Shown here piece by piece: positions 18,038 through 26,136 of a stretch of 32,953 nucleotides of DNA; positions within the stretch are counted from its first letter, which is position 1, and every line of letters begins with the position of its first letter. This DNA comes from Thauera sp. GTDB lineage: Bacteria > Pseudomonadota > Gammaproteobacteria > Burkholderiales > Rhodocyclaceae. A model generated the notes under the pieces. The model was not told where the DNA came from, searched no databases, and worked only from the letters and a program-made list of their open reading frames with translations. Made by a program: the position numbers and the translations under genes. The stretch lies in assembly GCA_030603925.1 (NCBI GenBank), contig JAUVWV010000006.1, forward strand, positions 1-32,953, given 5' to 3'.

Positions 18038-18075
18038 GATTGCATTCGCCCGAATGAAACCGGGTGAATGCGATC
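18038..18075. repeat. Long stem-loop in the mtfA/host-attachment intergenic region
   Basis: gattgcattcgcccg(18038-18052)/cgggtgaatgcgatc(18061-18075), 15-bp stem counting two G-U wobbles, 8-nt loop. Confidence 0.75.
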
Positions 18076-18119
18076 CGGGTCGCCTCTCCGGCGGCACGGC
18101 CGGGTGCGGATTGCGGCCT

Positions 18120-18884
18120 TCAGCCTGACTGCCCCCGCTGCGCCGGGTCCATGCGGTAATAGGCCGCCAGCTGGGCGTACACCGCCGGGAAGCAATCCTG
18201 CAGGCCGTGCGGATCGAGGAAGAAGGTTTCCGAGGCGACGGCGAAGAATTCGCCCGGATGCTCGGCACCGTAGGGGTCAAGCACGGTCTCCTCGCCGTTG
18301 TCTACCTGCTCGCAGAAACGCTCGTAAGCGTCGCTGAAGGCCTCTGCCCAGGCCTTGCGCGACATGCCGGCGTGCAGCGGCGGGAAGCCGTCCACGCCGC
18401 CGTTCTCCATGTCCAGCTTGTGGGCGAACTCGTGGATCACCACGTTCACGCCCTCCGGTGCCTCATCCTCGTCGAACCAGGACAGCAGCACCGGCCCGCC
18501 TTCCCAGGCCTCGCCGAGCACCTCGTCGTCGTACTCGTGCACCACACCGTCCTCGTCCATCTCGCGGCGCGGAATGACGAAGTCGCCCGGATACACCACC
18601 ACGCCCACCCAGCCGCGGTAGGCCTGCAGGCCGATGTTGAGCACCGGCAGGCAGGCCTGCAGGGCGATGCCGAGCATCACCTCGTCGGTCACCTGGAAGC
18701 CGCGCGCCCCGTGAAACTGCTTGTCCACCAGAAAGTCGAGCGCCATCGCGCGCAGTCGCAGCCGATCGGCCGGCGGGAGAAAGTCGAGGAAGGGCAGGCG
18801 GCGCTCCACCGCGCGCCAGGTCGCCTCGGGTACCGTCGGATGCGGCCGCGTACGGCCGAACCAGCCGCGCAGCCAGCCCAGCAT
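18120..18884 (-). CDS. mtfA: Zinc-dependent peptidase MtfA (M90 family)
   Basis: VVIHEFAHKLDMENGGVDGFPPL; GEFFAVASETFFLDP; PFLDFLPPADRLRLR. Confidence 0.93.
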   Translation of the reverse strand: MLGWLRGWFGRTRPHPTVPEATWRAVERRLPFLDFLPPADRLRLRAMALDFLVDKQFHGARGFQVTDEVMLGIALQACLPVLNIGLQAYRGWVGVVVYPGDFVIPRREMDEDGVVHEYDDEVLGEAWEGGPVLLSWFDEDEAPEGVNVVIHEFAHKLDMENGGVDGFPPLHAGMSRKAWAEAFSDAYERFCEQVDNGEETVLDPYGAEHPGEFFAVASETFFLDPHGLQDCFPAVYAQLAAYYRMDPAQRGQSG

Positions 18885-19777
18885 CAGGCCTTCCCCTTGC
18901 GCGTGGTAAGGAAAATGCCGGCGAACACCAGCCCGATACCGGCAAAGTGGTACCACTGCGGCCGCTCGTCGAGGAAGATCGCCGCGAGGAGGGTGCCGAA
19001 CACCGGCATCAGATGGATGAACAGCGAGCCACGGCTGGGGCCTACCGCGGCCACCCCGGCGTTGTAGAACACATAGCCGAGAAAGCCCGGAAAGATCCCG
19101 GTGTACAGGATGCCGAGCAGCGACCCGGCGTGCAGGTCGATGCTGCGCCCGCTGCCGAGCTCCCAGGCATAGAAGGGCGCGAGCGCCGCCAGGCCGACCA
19201 CGGTGAAGGCGAACAGCATCACCATCGGGTCGAGTCCCTGCGGGCGCCACTGCAGGCCTACCGTGTAGAGGCCCCAGACCAGCACCGCACCCAGCATCCA
19301 CAGGTCGCCGGTGTTCAGGCTGAAGGCGAGCAGGGTGTCCAGGTCGCCGCGCCCGACGATGGTGGTCACCCCGGCGAGCGACACCACCACGCCCAGCGCC
19401 TCCAGCGCGCTCAGCCGCTTGCCCAGCAGCACGAAGGCCAGCGCGATGGTGGCGATCGGGATGAAGGAGTTCAGCAGGGTGGCGTTGGTCGCGGTGGTGT
19501 ATTGCAGCGCGATGTAGGCGAAGGTGTTGTAGCAGCCGACGCCGAGCAGCCCGAGCACAACCATCGGCCGCCAGTGCCGGCGCAGGGTCGGCCACTGGCT
19601 GCGCAGGAGGGGCAGGGCGAAGGGCAGCACCAGCGCCAGCGCGATCGCCCAGCGCCAGACCGCCAGCGAGATCGGCGGCACCGCCTCGCGCAGCCCGCGC
19701 CCGATGACCATGTTGCCGGACCAGAACAGCGCAGTGAGGGTGAGCAGCAGATAGGGGTTGGCAGAAAGACGCTTCAT
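18884..19777 (-). CDS. EamA/DMT superfamily transporter
   Basis: About 10 hydrophobic segments, duplicated EamA pattern; stop overlaps the mtfA start. Confidence 0.9.
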   Translation of the reverse strand: MKRLSANPYLLLTLTALFWSGNMVIGRGLREAVPPISLAVWRWAIALALVLPFALPLLRSQWPTLRRHWRPMVVLGLLGVGCYNTFAYIALQYTTATNATLLNSFIPIATIALAFVLLGKRLSALEALGVVVSLAGVTTIVGRGDLDTLLAFSLNTGDLWMLGAVLVWGLYTVGLQWRPQGLDPMVMLFAFTVVGLAALAPFYAWELGSGRSIDLHAGSLLGILYTGIFPGFLGYVFYNAGVAAVGPSRGSLFIHLMPVFGTLLAAIFLDERPQWYHFAGIGLVFAGIFLTTRKGKA

Positions 19778-19907
19778 TGCGTGGGATGTCGTTATTTTTC
19801 GAGCCGCCGATGATGGCACAGCACATCGCCTTTTTGGGCCTCCGGCAGAACACGCCCCTCGGCTCAGCCCGCCCAGTCCGCGATTGCGCAGTACGCTTCA
19901 CCGCAGG

Positions 19908-20013
19908 CCGCATCGCGGCCAAGGCCGCTCCCACCGGGGGCCGTAGGAGCGGGCTTGCCCGCGATGCAGCCTTGCAGGCGCCGACCGCCGCATCGCGGCC
20001 GAGGCCGCTCCCG
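19908..20013. repeat. REP/REPIN cluster 1 (three units), upstream of relA
   Basis: gccgcatcgcggccaaggccgctcccac (about 19908-19934), gtaggagcgggcttgcccgcgatgc (19943-19967), gccgcatcgcggccgaggccgctcccgc (about 19987-20013); alternating orientation. Confidence 0.85.
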
Positions 20014-20072
20014 CCTGCGGGAGCATGTCGGCGCGCATCATGACGGGCGGCCGATATGGGATAATCCGCGCC

Positions 20073-22274
20073 ATGGTTTCCGTGACCCATGCCCTCCCCA
20101 AGAACGACGCGCCGCCGCCCGTCGAGCTGCTCGCAGCCGGGCTGTGCGCCGACGAGCGCGCGCTGATCGAGCAGGCCGTGGAACTGGCCACCGAGCTCTA
20201 CGAGGATCACCTGCTCGGCACCGGCGAGGCGGTCTGGCCGCATGCCCTGGGAATGTCGCTGATCTGCGCCGCGCTGCGGCTGGATGCGGAAACCCGCATC
20301 GCCGCGCTGCTGTTCGCCGCCTGCGACTACCTGCAGGATGGCGAGGAGAAGATCGCCGCGCGGTTCGGTCGGCCGGTTGCGCACCTGGTCGATGGGCTGC
20401 GCAAGCTCAACGGCCTGCGCCTGATCACCCGCATGACCGCCACCGCCTCGGCGCCGGAAATCCGCACGCAGGCCGAAGTGTTGCGCAAGATGCTGCTTGC
20501 CATGGTGGAGGACATCCGCGTGGTGTTGCTGCGCCTGGCCTCGCGTACCCAGACGCTGCGCTACTTCACCGACCATCCGGTGGACGCGCGCGTGGACGTG
20601 GCGCGCGAGAGCCTCGACATCTATGCGCCACTGGCCAACCGCCTCGGCGTGTGGCAACTGAAGTGGGAACTGGAGGATCTCTCCTTCCGCTTCATCGAGC
20701 CCGACACCTACAAGCGCATCGCGAAGATGCTCGACGAACGCCGGGTGGAGCGCGAGAACTTCATCCAGGAGGCCATCGAGCGTCTCGGCCGGGAGATCGC
20801 CGCGGTCGGCATCAAGGCCGAGATCAACGGCCGTCCCAAGCACATCTACAGCATCTACAACAAGATGCGCAAGAAGGACCTCGCCTTCTCGCAGGTCTAC
20901 GACATCCGCGCGCTGCGCGTGCTGGTGGATGAGGTGCGCGACTGCTACACGGTGCTCGGCATCGTGCATCAGATCTGGCAGCCGATCAGCAAGGAATACG
21001 ACGACTACATCACCAAGCCCAAGGGCAACAACTACCAGTCGCTGCATACCGCGGTGCTGGCCGGCGACGGGCGCGCGCTGGAGGTGCAGATCCGCACCTA
21101 CGAGATGCACCGCCATGCCGAACTCGGCGTGGCCGCCCACTGGCGCTACAAGGAAGGCAGCGGCCACGGCGGCGACTACGACGAGAAGATCGCCCTGCTG
21201 CGGAGCCTGCTGTCCTGGCGTGACGAGGTGGCCGACTCGGCCGACTGGGTGGAGCGCTTCAAGCGCGCCTCGCTGGACGACACCCTCTATGTGCTGACCC
21301 CGCAGGGCAGGGTGGTGGACCTGCCGCGCGGCGCCACGCCGGTGGATTTCGCCTACCGCGTGCATACCGACCTGGGCCACCGCTGCCGCGGCGCCAAGGT
21401 GGACGGCCACCTGGTGCCGCTCAGCACCGCGCTGGAGAACGGCCAGACGGTGGAGATCACCGCCGCCAAGGAGGGCGGCCCCTCGCGCGACTGGCTGGAC
21501 CCGCGCCAGGGCTATGTCGCCACCAGCCGCGCGCGCAACAAGATCAAGCAGTACTTCAGCCAGCAGGAAGAAGAGGAACTGCTCTCGCGCGGGCGCAGCT
21601 TCGTGACCCGCGAGATGCAGCGCGACGGCCATGCGCAGGCCAACATCGAAGAGCTCGCCGGCAAGCTCGGCTTCAAGAACGCCGATGCGCTGTACGTCGC
21701 CGCCGGACGCGGCGAGGTCGGCCCGCGTGCGGTGCAGGTCGCGCTGCGCGAGGCCGATGCCGGCACCGAAGCCCCCGCCGAACCGGAAATCGTCGTCGGA
21801 CGCAGCCGCGCCGGCGACACCAGCGACAAGGTGCTGATCGTCGGCGTGGGCAAGCTGCTGACCTCGCTGTCGCGCTGCTGCCGCCCGGCGCCACCGGACG
21901 CCATCGAAGGCTTCGTCACGCGCGGGCGCGGCATCTCCATCCATCGCGTGGACTGCGAGGATTTCCAGCAACTCGCCAGGCGTCATCCGGAACGGGTGAT
22001 CGAGGCCGACTGGGGCGACCAGGCCTACAACAACCGCCAGGCCGTGTTCCCGGTGGATATCGCCGTGCAGGCCGCAGACCGCCAGGGCCTGCTGCGCGAC
22101 ATCTCGGAAGTGCTGTCGCGCGAGAAGCTCAACGTGATCGCGGTGAACACCCTGACCAAGAAGGGCACCGCCTTCATGCGCTTCACCATGGAAGTCGGCG
22201 GCGTTACCCAGCTGCAGCGCGCGATCACGCTGATCCGCGAGGTCCCGGGGGTGATTGACGCGCAGCGTCGGTAG
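20073..22274 (+). CDS. relA: RelA-type (p)ppGpp synthetase
   Basis: YDIRALRVLVDEVRDCYTVLGIVH, EYDDYITKPKGNNYQSLHT (ExDD synthetase-type motif), TGS and C-terminal ACT domain; HD hydrolase motif not conserved. Confidence 0.95.
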   Translation: MVSVTHALPKNDAPPPVELLAAGLCADERALIEQAVELATELYEDHLLGTGEAVWPHALGMSLICAALRLDAETRIAALLFAACDYLQDGEEKIAARFGRPVAHLVDGLRKLNGLRLITRMTATASAPEIRTQAEVLRKMLLAMVEDIRVVLLRLASRTQTLRYFTDHPVDARVDVARESLDIYAPLANRLGVWQLKWELEDLSFRFIEPDTYKRIAKMLDERRVERENFIQEAIERLGREIAAVGIKAEINGRPKHIYSIYNKMRKKDLAFSQVYDIRALRVLVDEVRDCYTVLGIVHQIWQPISKEYDDYITKPKGNNYQSLHTAVLAGDGRALEVQIRTYEMHRHAELGVAAHWRYKEGSGHGGDYDEKIALLRSLLSWRDEVADSADWVERFKRASLDDTLYVLTPQGRVVDLPRGATPVDFAYRVHTDLGHRCRGAKVDGHLVPLSTALENGQTVEITAAKEGGPSRDWLDPRQGYVATSRARNKIKQYFSQQEEEELLSRGRSFVTREMQRDGHAQANIEELAGKLGFKNADALYVAAGRGEVGPRAVQVALREADAGTEAPAEPEIVVGRSRAGDTSDKVLIVGVGKLLTSLSRCCRPAPPDAIEGFVTRGRGISIHRVDCEDFQQLARRHPERVIEADWGDQAYNNRQAVFPVDIAVQAADRQGLLRDISEVLSREKLNVIAVNTLTKKGTAFMRFTMEVGGVTQLQRAITLIREVPGVIDAQRR

Positions 22275-22383
22275 GCGCGGGCTTGCCCGCGATCACGGCG
22301 TCCGCTTTCCGTAGGCCGCATCGCGGCCAAGGCCGCTCCTACACACGGTCCGCGCCGGGTAGGAGCGGGCTTGCCCGCGATGC
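22271..22383. repeat. REP/REPIN cluster 2 (three units), between convergent relA and ppk1
   Basis: gtaggcgcgggcttgcccgcgatc (22271-22294), gcatcgcggccaaggccgctcctac (about 22318-22342), gtaggagcgggcttgcccgcgatgc (22359-22383). Confidence 0.87.
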
Positions 22384-22398
22384 TGCGTTGCGGCGGGC

Positions 22399-24480
22399 TC
22401 AGGTGGTGCCGACCAGTTCCCCCAGCAGGATCATCTGCGCGGTGCGTTTCACGCCGCGCGGGTGCTTGCGCCGGTAGCTGCCGTCCGGTTGCATGTCCCA
22501 GGCCTGGCAGTTGTCGAGCAGGTAGGCGCGCAGGCCTTCCTTCATGACGCGGCGCTTGAGGCGCGGGTCGAGCACCGGGAAGGCGATCTCGATGCGGCGG
22601 AAGAAGTTGCGGTCCATCCAGTCGGCGCTGGAGAGGTACATCTTGTCCTTGCCGTCGGCGTGGAAGTAGAAGATGCGGTGATGCTCGAGGAAGCGGCCGA
22701 TCACCGAGCGTACCCGGATGTTGTCCGACAGGCCCGGCACGCGCGGCTTCAGTGCGCAGGGGCCGCGCACGATCAGGTCGATCTCCACGCCGGCCTGCGA
22801 GGCCTCGTACAGCGCCTCGATCACCTCGGGTTCGAGCAGCGCGTTCATCTTGGCGATGATGCGCCCCTTGCGCCCGGCGCGGGCGATCTCGGCTTCCGCG
22901 TTGATGGCCGCCACTACGTTGGGCTGCAGGGCGAAGGGGGCCTGCCAGAGGTGGCGTAGCGAGCTCGCCTTGCCCAGGCCGGTGAGCTGCTTGAACACTT
23001 CGGCGACGTCCTCGCCGATCTGCTCGTTGCAGGTCAGCAGGCCGAAATCGGTGTAGAAGCGGGTGGTGCGCGGGTGGTAGTTGCCGGTGCCCAGGTGGAC
23101 GTAGCGGCGCAGACCCTGTTCCTCGCGCCTCACCAGCATCAGCAGCTTGGCATGGGTCTTGTAGCCGAACACGCCATAGACGACGTGTACGCCGACTTCC
23201 TCCAGGCGGTTCGCCCAGCTGATGTTGGCCTCTTCGTCGAAGCGCGCCATCAATTCCAGCACCACCGTGACTTCCTTGCCCTTCTGCGCAGCGCGCGCGA
23301 GGTGCTCCATCAGCACGGAGTCGGTGCCGGTGCGGTACACCGTCATCTTGATCGCCACCACCTGCGGGTCGTCGGCCGCCGCGCGCAACAGGTCGATCAC
23401 CGGGCTGAAGCTCTGGAAGGGATGGTGCAGCAGGATGTCGCTGTTGCGGATGGCGGCGAAGATCTCGCGCCGCTTGTCCAGCGCCTTCGGGATGCCGGGC
23501 AGGAAGGGGGTGTATTTCAGCTCGGGGCGGTCCACCCAGTCCGGCACCTGCATCAGGCGCACCAGGTTCACGATGCCCGGGGTGCGATACAGGTCGCCGC
23601 GCCCGAGGCGGAAGTGTTGCAGCAGGAAGTCGGCCATCTCGTCCGAGCAGTTGTCCGCCACCTCCAGGCGCACCGCGTCGCCGAAGTGGCGTTGCTGCAG
23701 TTCGCCCTTCAGCGAGGCGCGCAGGTCCTTGACCTCTTCTTCATCCACGAACAGGTCGGAGTTGCGCGTGACGCGGAACTGGTAGCAGCCGAGCACTTCC
23801 ATGCCGGAGAACAGTTCATCGACGTGGGCGTGCAGCACCGAGGAGAGGAAGACGAAGGTGTATTCCTGCTCGCAGATGTCGCGCGGCAGGCGGATCACCC
23901 GCGGCAGGGCGCGCGGCGCCTGGACGATGGCCGCGCCGGAGTCGCGTCCGAAGGCGTCGCGCCCCTTCAGTTCGATGGCGAAGTTGAGGCTCTTGTTGAG
24001 CACCCGCGGGAAGGGGTGGGCCGGATCGAGTCCGATCGGGGTGAGCACCGGCATCACTTCGCGCTGGAAGTAGTCGCGGATCCAGTCGCGCTGCGCATCG
24101 CTCCACAGACTGCGGCGCAGGAAAATCACGCCTTCGGCCTCGAGGGCGGGCAGGATGTCGTCGTTGAGCAGCTCGTACTGCTCGGAAATGATCTCGTGGA
24201 CTTCCTTGCTGACCCGCTCGAGCAGTTCGGTCGGCGCCAGTCCGTCGTTGCCCGATGCGCGGCTGCCCAGGCGGATCTGTTCCTTGATGCCGGAGACGCG
24301 GATCTCGAAGAATTCGTCCAGGTTGCTCGACACGATGCACAAAAAGCGCAGGCGTTCGAGCAACGGCACGTCGCGGTCGGCCGCCTGGGCCAGGACGCGG
24401 CGCTGGAACTGCAGCAGCGACAGTTCGCGATTGAAGAAGTGGTCGGTCGGATAGCTTTTCTTGTTCGTCGGGGTGTGCAT
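22399..24480 (-). CDS. ppk1: Polyphosphate kinase 1
   Basis: FFNRELSLLQFQRRVLAQA, SSNLDEFFEIRVSG, HHPFQSF, TVVLELMARFDEEANISWANRLEEVGVHVVYG, HLGTGNYHPRTTRFYTDFGLLT; start 24480 or 24522. Confidence 0.97.
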   Translation of the reverse strand: MHTPTNKKSYPTDHFFNRELSLLQFQRRVLAQAADRDVPLLERLRFLCIVSSNLDEFFEIRVSGIKEQIRLGSRASGNDGLAPTELLERVSKEVHEIISEQYELLNDDILPALEAEGVIFLRRSLWSDAQRDWIRDYFQREVMPVLTPIGLDPAHPFPRVLNKSLNFAIELKGRDAFGRDSGAAIVQAPRALPRVIRLPRDICEQEYTFVFLSSVLHAHVDELFSGMEVLGCYQFRVTRNSDLFVDEEEVKDLRASLKGELQQRHFGDAVRLEVADNCSDEMADFLLQHFRLGRGDLYRTPGIVNLVRLMQVPDWVDRPELKYTPFLPGIPKALDKRREIFAAIRNSDILLHHPFQSFSPVIDLLRAAADDPQVVAIKMTVYRTGTDSVLMEHLARAAQKGKEVTVVLELMARFDEEANISWANRLEEVGVHVVYGVFGYKTHAKLLMLVRREEQGLRRYVHLGTGNYHPRTTRFYTDFGLLTCNEQIGEDVAEVFKQLTGLGKASSLRHLWQAPFALQPNVVAAINAEAEIARAGRKGRIIAKMNALLEPEVIEALYEASQAGVEIDLIVRGPCALKPRVPGLSDNIRVRSVIGRFLEHHRIFYFHADGKDKMYLSSADWMDRNFFRRIEIAFPVLDPRLKRRVMKEGLRAYLLDNCQAWDMQPDGSYRRKHPRGVKRTAQMILLGELVGTT

Positions 24481-24587
24481 GTCTCGTCCATGCTTGGCGA
24501 TGGAGGCCCCATTATGTGACAAAGACGTTGCGAATGGATGACGGCGGGAAGCCGCGAATGCGCGAACGGCGGGCCGGTGCGGTAGGG

Positions 24588-24593
24588 TAGAAT
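24588..24593 (+). promoter_or_regulatory. Candidate -10 box TAGAAT for ppx
   Basis: gggTAGAATgcgcc about 42 bp upstream of ppx ATG; -35 weak. Confidence 0.4.
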
Positions 24594-24635
24594 GCGCCGG
24601 AACTGGACGGCCGCGGCCAACACCGACACCTTCAC

Positions 24636-26135
24636 ATGATGCAAGAACTGATCGCAGCGATCGACCTCGGCTCCAACAGCTTCCGCCTGCAGGTCGGGCG
24701 CATCGTCAATGACCAGATCTATCCGCTTGACGGTCTGAAGGAGTCCGTGCGTCTTGCCGCTGGACTGGGGCGCGACAAGCTGCTCGACGATGCCGCGCAG
24801 CTGCGCGGCATCAACGCGCTGCGCCGCTTCAACGAGCGCCTGAGCGGTTTTTCCGGCGATTCGGTGCGGGCGGTGGCGACCAACACCCTGCGGGTGGCGA
24901 AGAATTCGCCGGGCTTCCTGCTGCATGCCGAAGAGGCGCTCGGTTTCCCCATCGAGGTCATCGCCGGACGGGAAGAGGCGCGCCTGATCTACGTCGGCGT
25001 GGCGCACACCCTGCCGAACCCGCACCGCCAGCAGCTGGTGGTCGACATCGGCGGCGGCTCCACTGAGTTCATCATCGGCAAGAGCTTCGAGCCCATCCTG
25101 CTCGAATCGCTCTACATGGGTTGCGTAAGCTACAGCCTGAATTTCTTTCCCGATGGACGGATCGACAAGCGCAGCCTGAAGGAGGCCGAGATGGCCGCGC
25201 GGCGCGAGCTGCAGGCCATCGCCCACCCGTATCGCGAGGCGGGCTGGGAAGAAGCGGTGGGCTCCAGCGGTTCGGCCAAGGCGCTGGTCGAGATCCTGGT
25301 GCAGAACGGCTTTGCGGAGAGCGGCATTACGCGCGAGGGGCTGGAGCGCCTGCGCAGCGCGCTGCTGCGCGCCGGCAGCCTTGACCGCCTGGAGCTGGCG
25401 GGCCTGCGCGCCGACCGCCTGCCGGTACTGCTCGGCGGCTTTTCCATCATGAGCGCGGTGTTCAAGGAGTTCGGCCTGGAGCGCATGGTGTTCTCCGAGG
25501 GCGCACTGCGCCTGGGCGTGCTGTACGACCTGCTGGGCCGTTACCACCATCACGACCTGCGCGACGCCACAGTGGATGCCTTCATGGCGCGCTATGGCGT
25601 CGATCGGCGCCATGCCGGCGAGGTGGCCGACACCGCCTGCCATCTGCTGGCGCAACTCTCGCCGGAAGCGGCCAGCCCTGACCATCCGGACCACCGCTTC
25701 CTGCGCTGGGCGGCGATGCTGCACGAGATCGGTATTTCGGTGGCGCATTCGAGTTATCACAAGCACAGCGCCTACATCCTGGCCAATGCCGACATGCCGG
25801 GCTATTCGCGCATGGAGCAGGGGCGCCTGGCGCGCATCGTGCTGGCCCATCGCGGCAAGCTGGAGCGGGTCGCCGCGCTCGATCCGGCCAGCCCGGACTG
25901 GCTGCTGATCGCCTGCCTGCGCCTGGCGGTGGTGGTGCACCGTGCGCGCGACGGACGCGGCATCCCGCCGCTCACCGTCAGCCGCGAAGGGCGCAGCTTC
26001 GCCGTGGTGGCGGCGCCGGGCTGGCTGAAGCAGTTGCCGCTCACCGCCGCGGCGCTCGAAGAAGAACAGCGCCAGTGGCTGTCGGTCGGACGCGGGCTGG
26101 CGGTGCGCAGTGCGCCGGGATCCGTCGCCGCCTGA
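24636..26135 (+). CDS. ppx: Exopolyphosphatase (Ppx/GppA family)
   Basis: IAAIDLGSNSFRLQVGRI, VDIGGGSTEFIIG, GSSGSAKAL, C-terminal HD-like HEIGISVAHSSYHKHSAYI. Confidence 0.95.
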   Translation: MMQELIAAIDLGSNSFRLQVGRIVNDQIYPLDGLKESVRLAAGLGRDKLLDDAAQLRGINALRRFNERLSGFSGDSVRAVATNTLRVAKNSPGFLLHAEEALGFPIEVIAGREEARLIYVGVAHTLPNPHRQQLVVDIGGGSTEFIIGKSFEPILLESLYMGCVSYSLNFFPDGRIDKRSLKEAEMAARRELQAIAHPYREAGWEEAVGSSGSAKALVEILVQNGFAESGITREGLERLRSALLRAGSLDRLELAGLRADRLPVLLGGFSIMSAVFKEFGLERMVFSEGALRLGVLYDLLGRYHHHDLRDATVDAFMARYGVDRRHAGEVADTACHLLAQLSPEAASPDHPDHRFLRWAAMLHEIGISVAHSSYHKHSAYILANADMPGYSRMEQGRLARIVLAHRGKLERVAALDPASPDWLLIACLRLAVVVHRARDGRGIPPLTVSREGRSFAVVAAPGWLKQLPLTAAALEEEQRQWLSVGRGLAVRSAPGSVAA

Positions 26136-26136
26136 C

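Noticed and set aside
18120-21986. 1288-aa minus-strand ORF spanning mtfA, the transporter and antisense of relA
   Set aside because: It reads mtfA in frame only in its last ~255 codons; the rest is antisense or off-frame through the transporter, REP cluster and relA. Long stop-free antisense frames are expected in high-GC DNA; composition is low-complexity His/Gly/Arg/Ala-rich.
19908-22383. CRISPR array from the repeated REP motifs
   Set aside because: Units alternate in orientation, spacing is irregular, the two clusters are 2.2 kb apart and there are no cas genes; REP/REPIN is the better explanation.
19908-22383. relA as cargo of a composite transposon bounded by the REP clusters
   Set aside because: relA is a core gene and the flanking repeats are short palindromic units without transposase; independent REP insertions are simpler.
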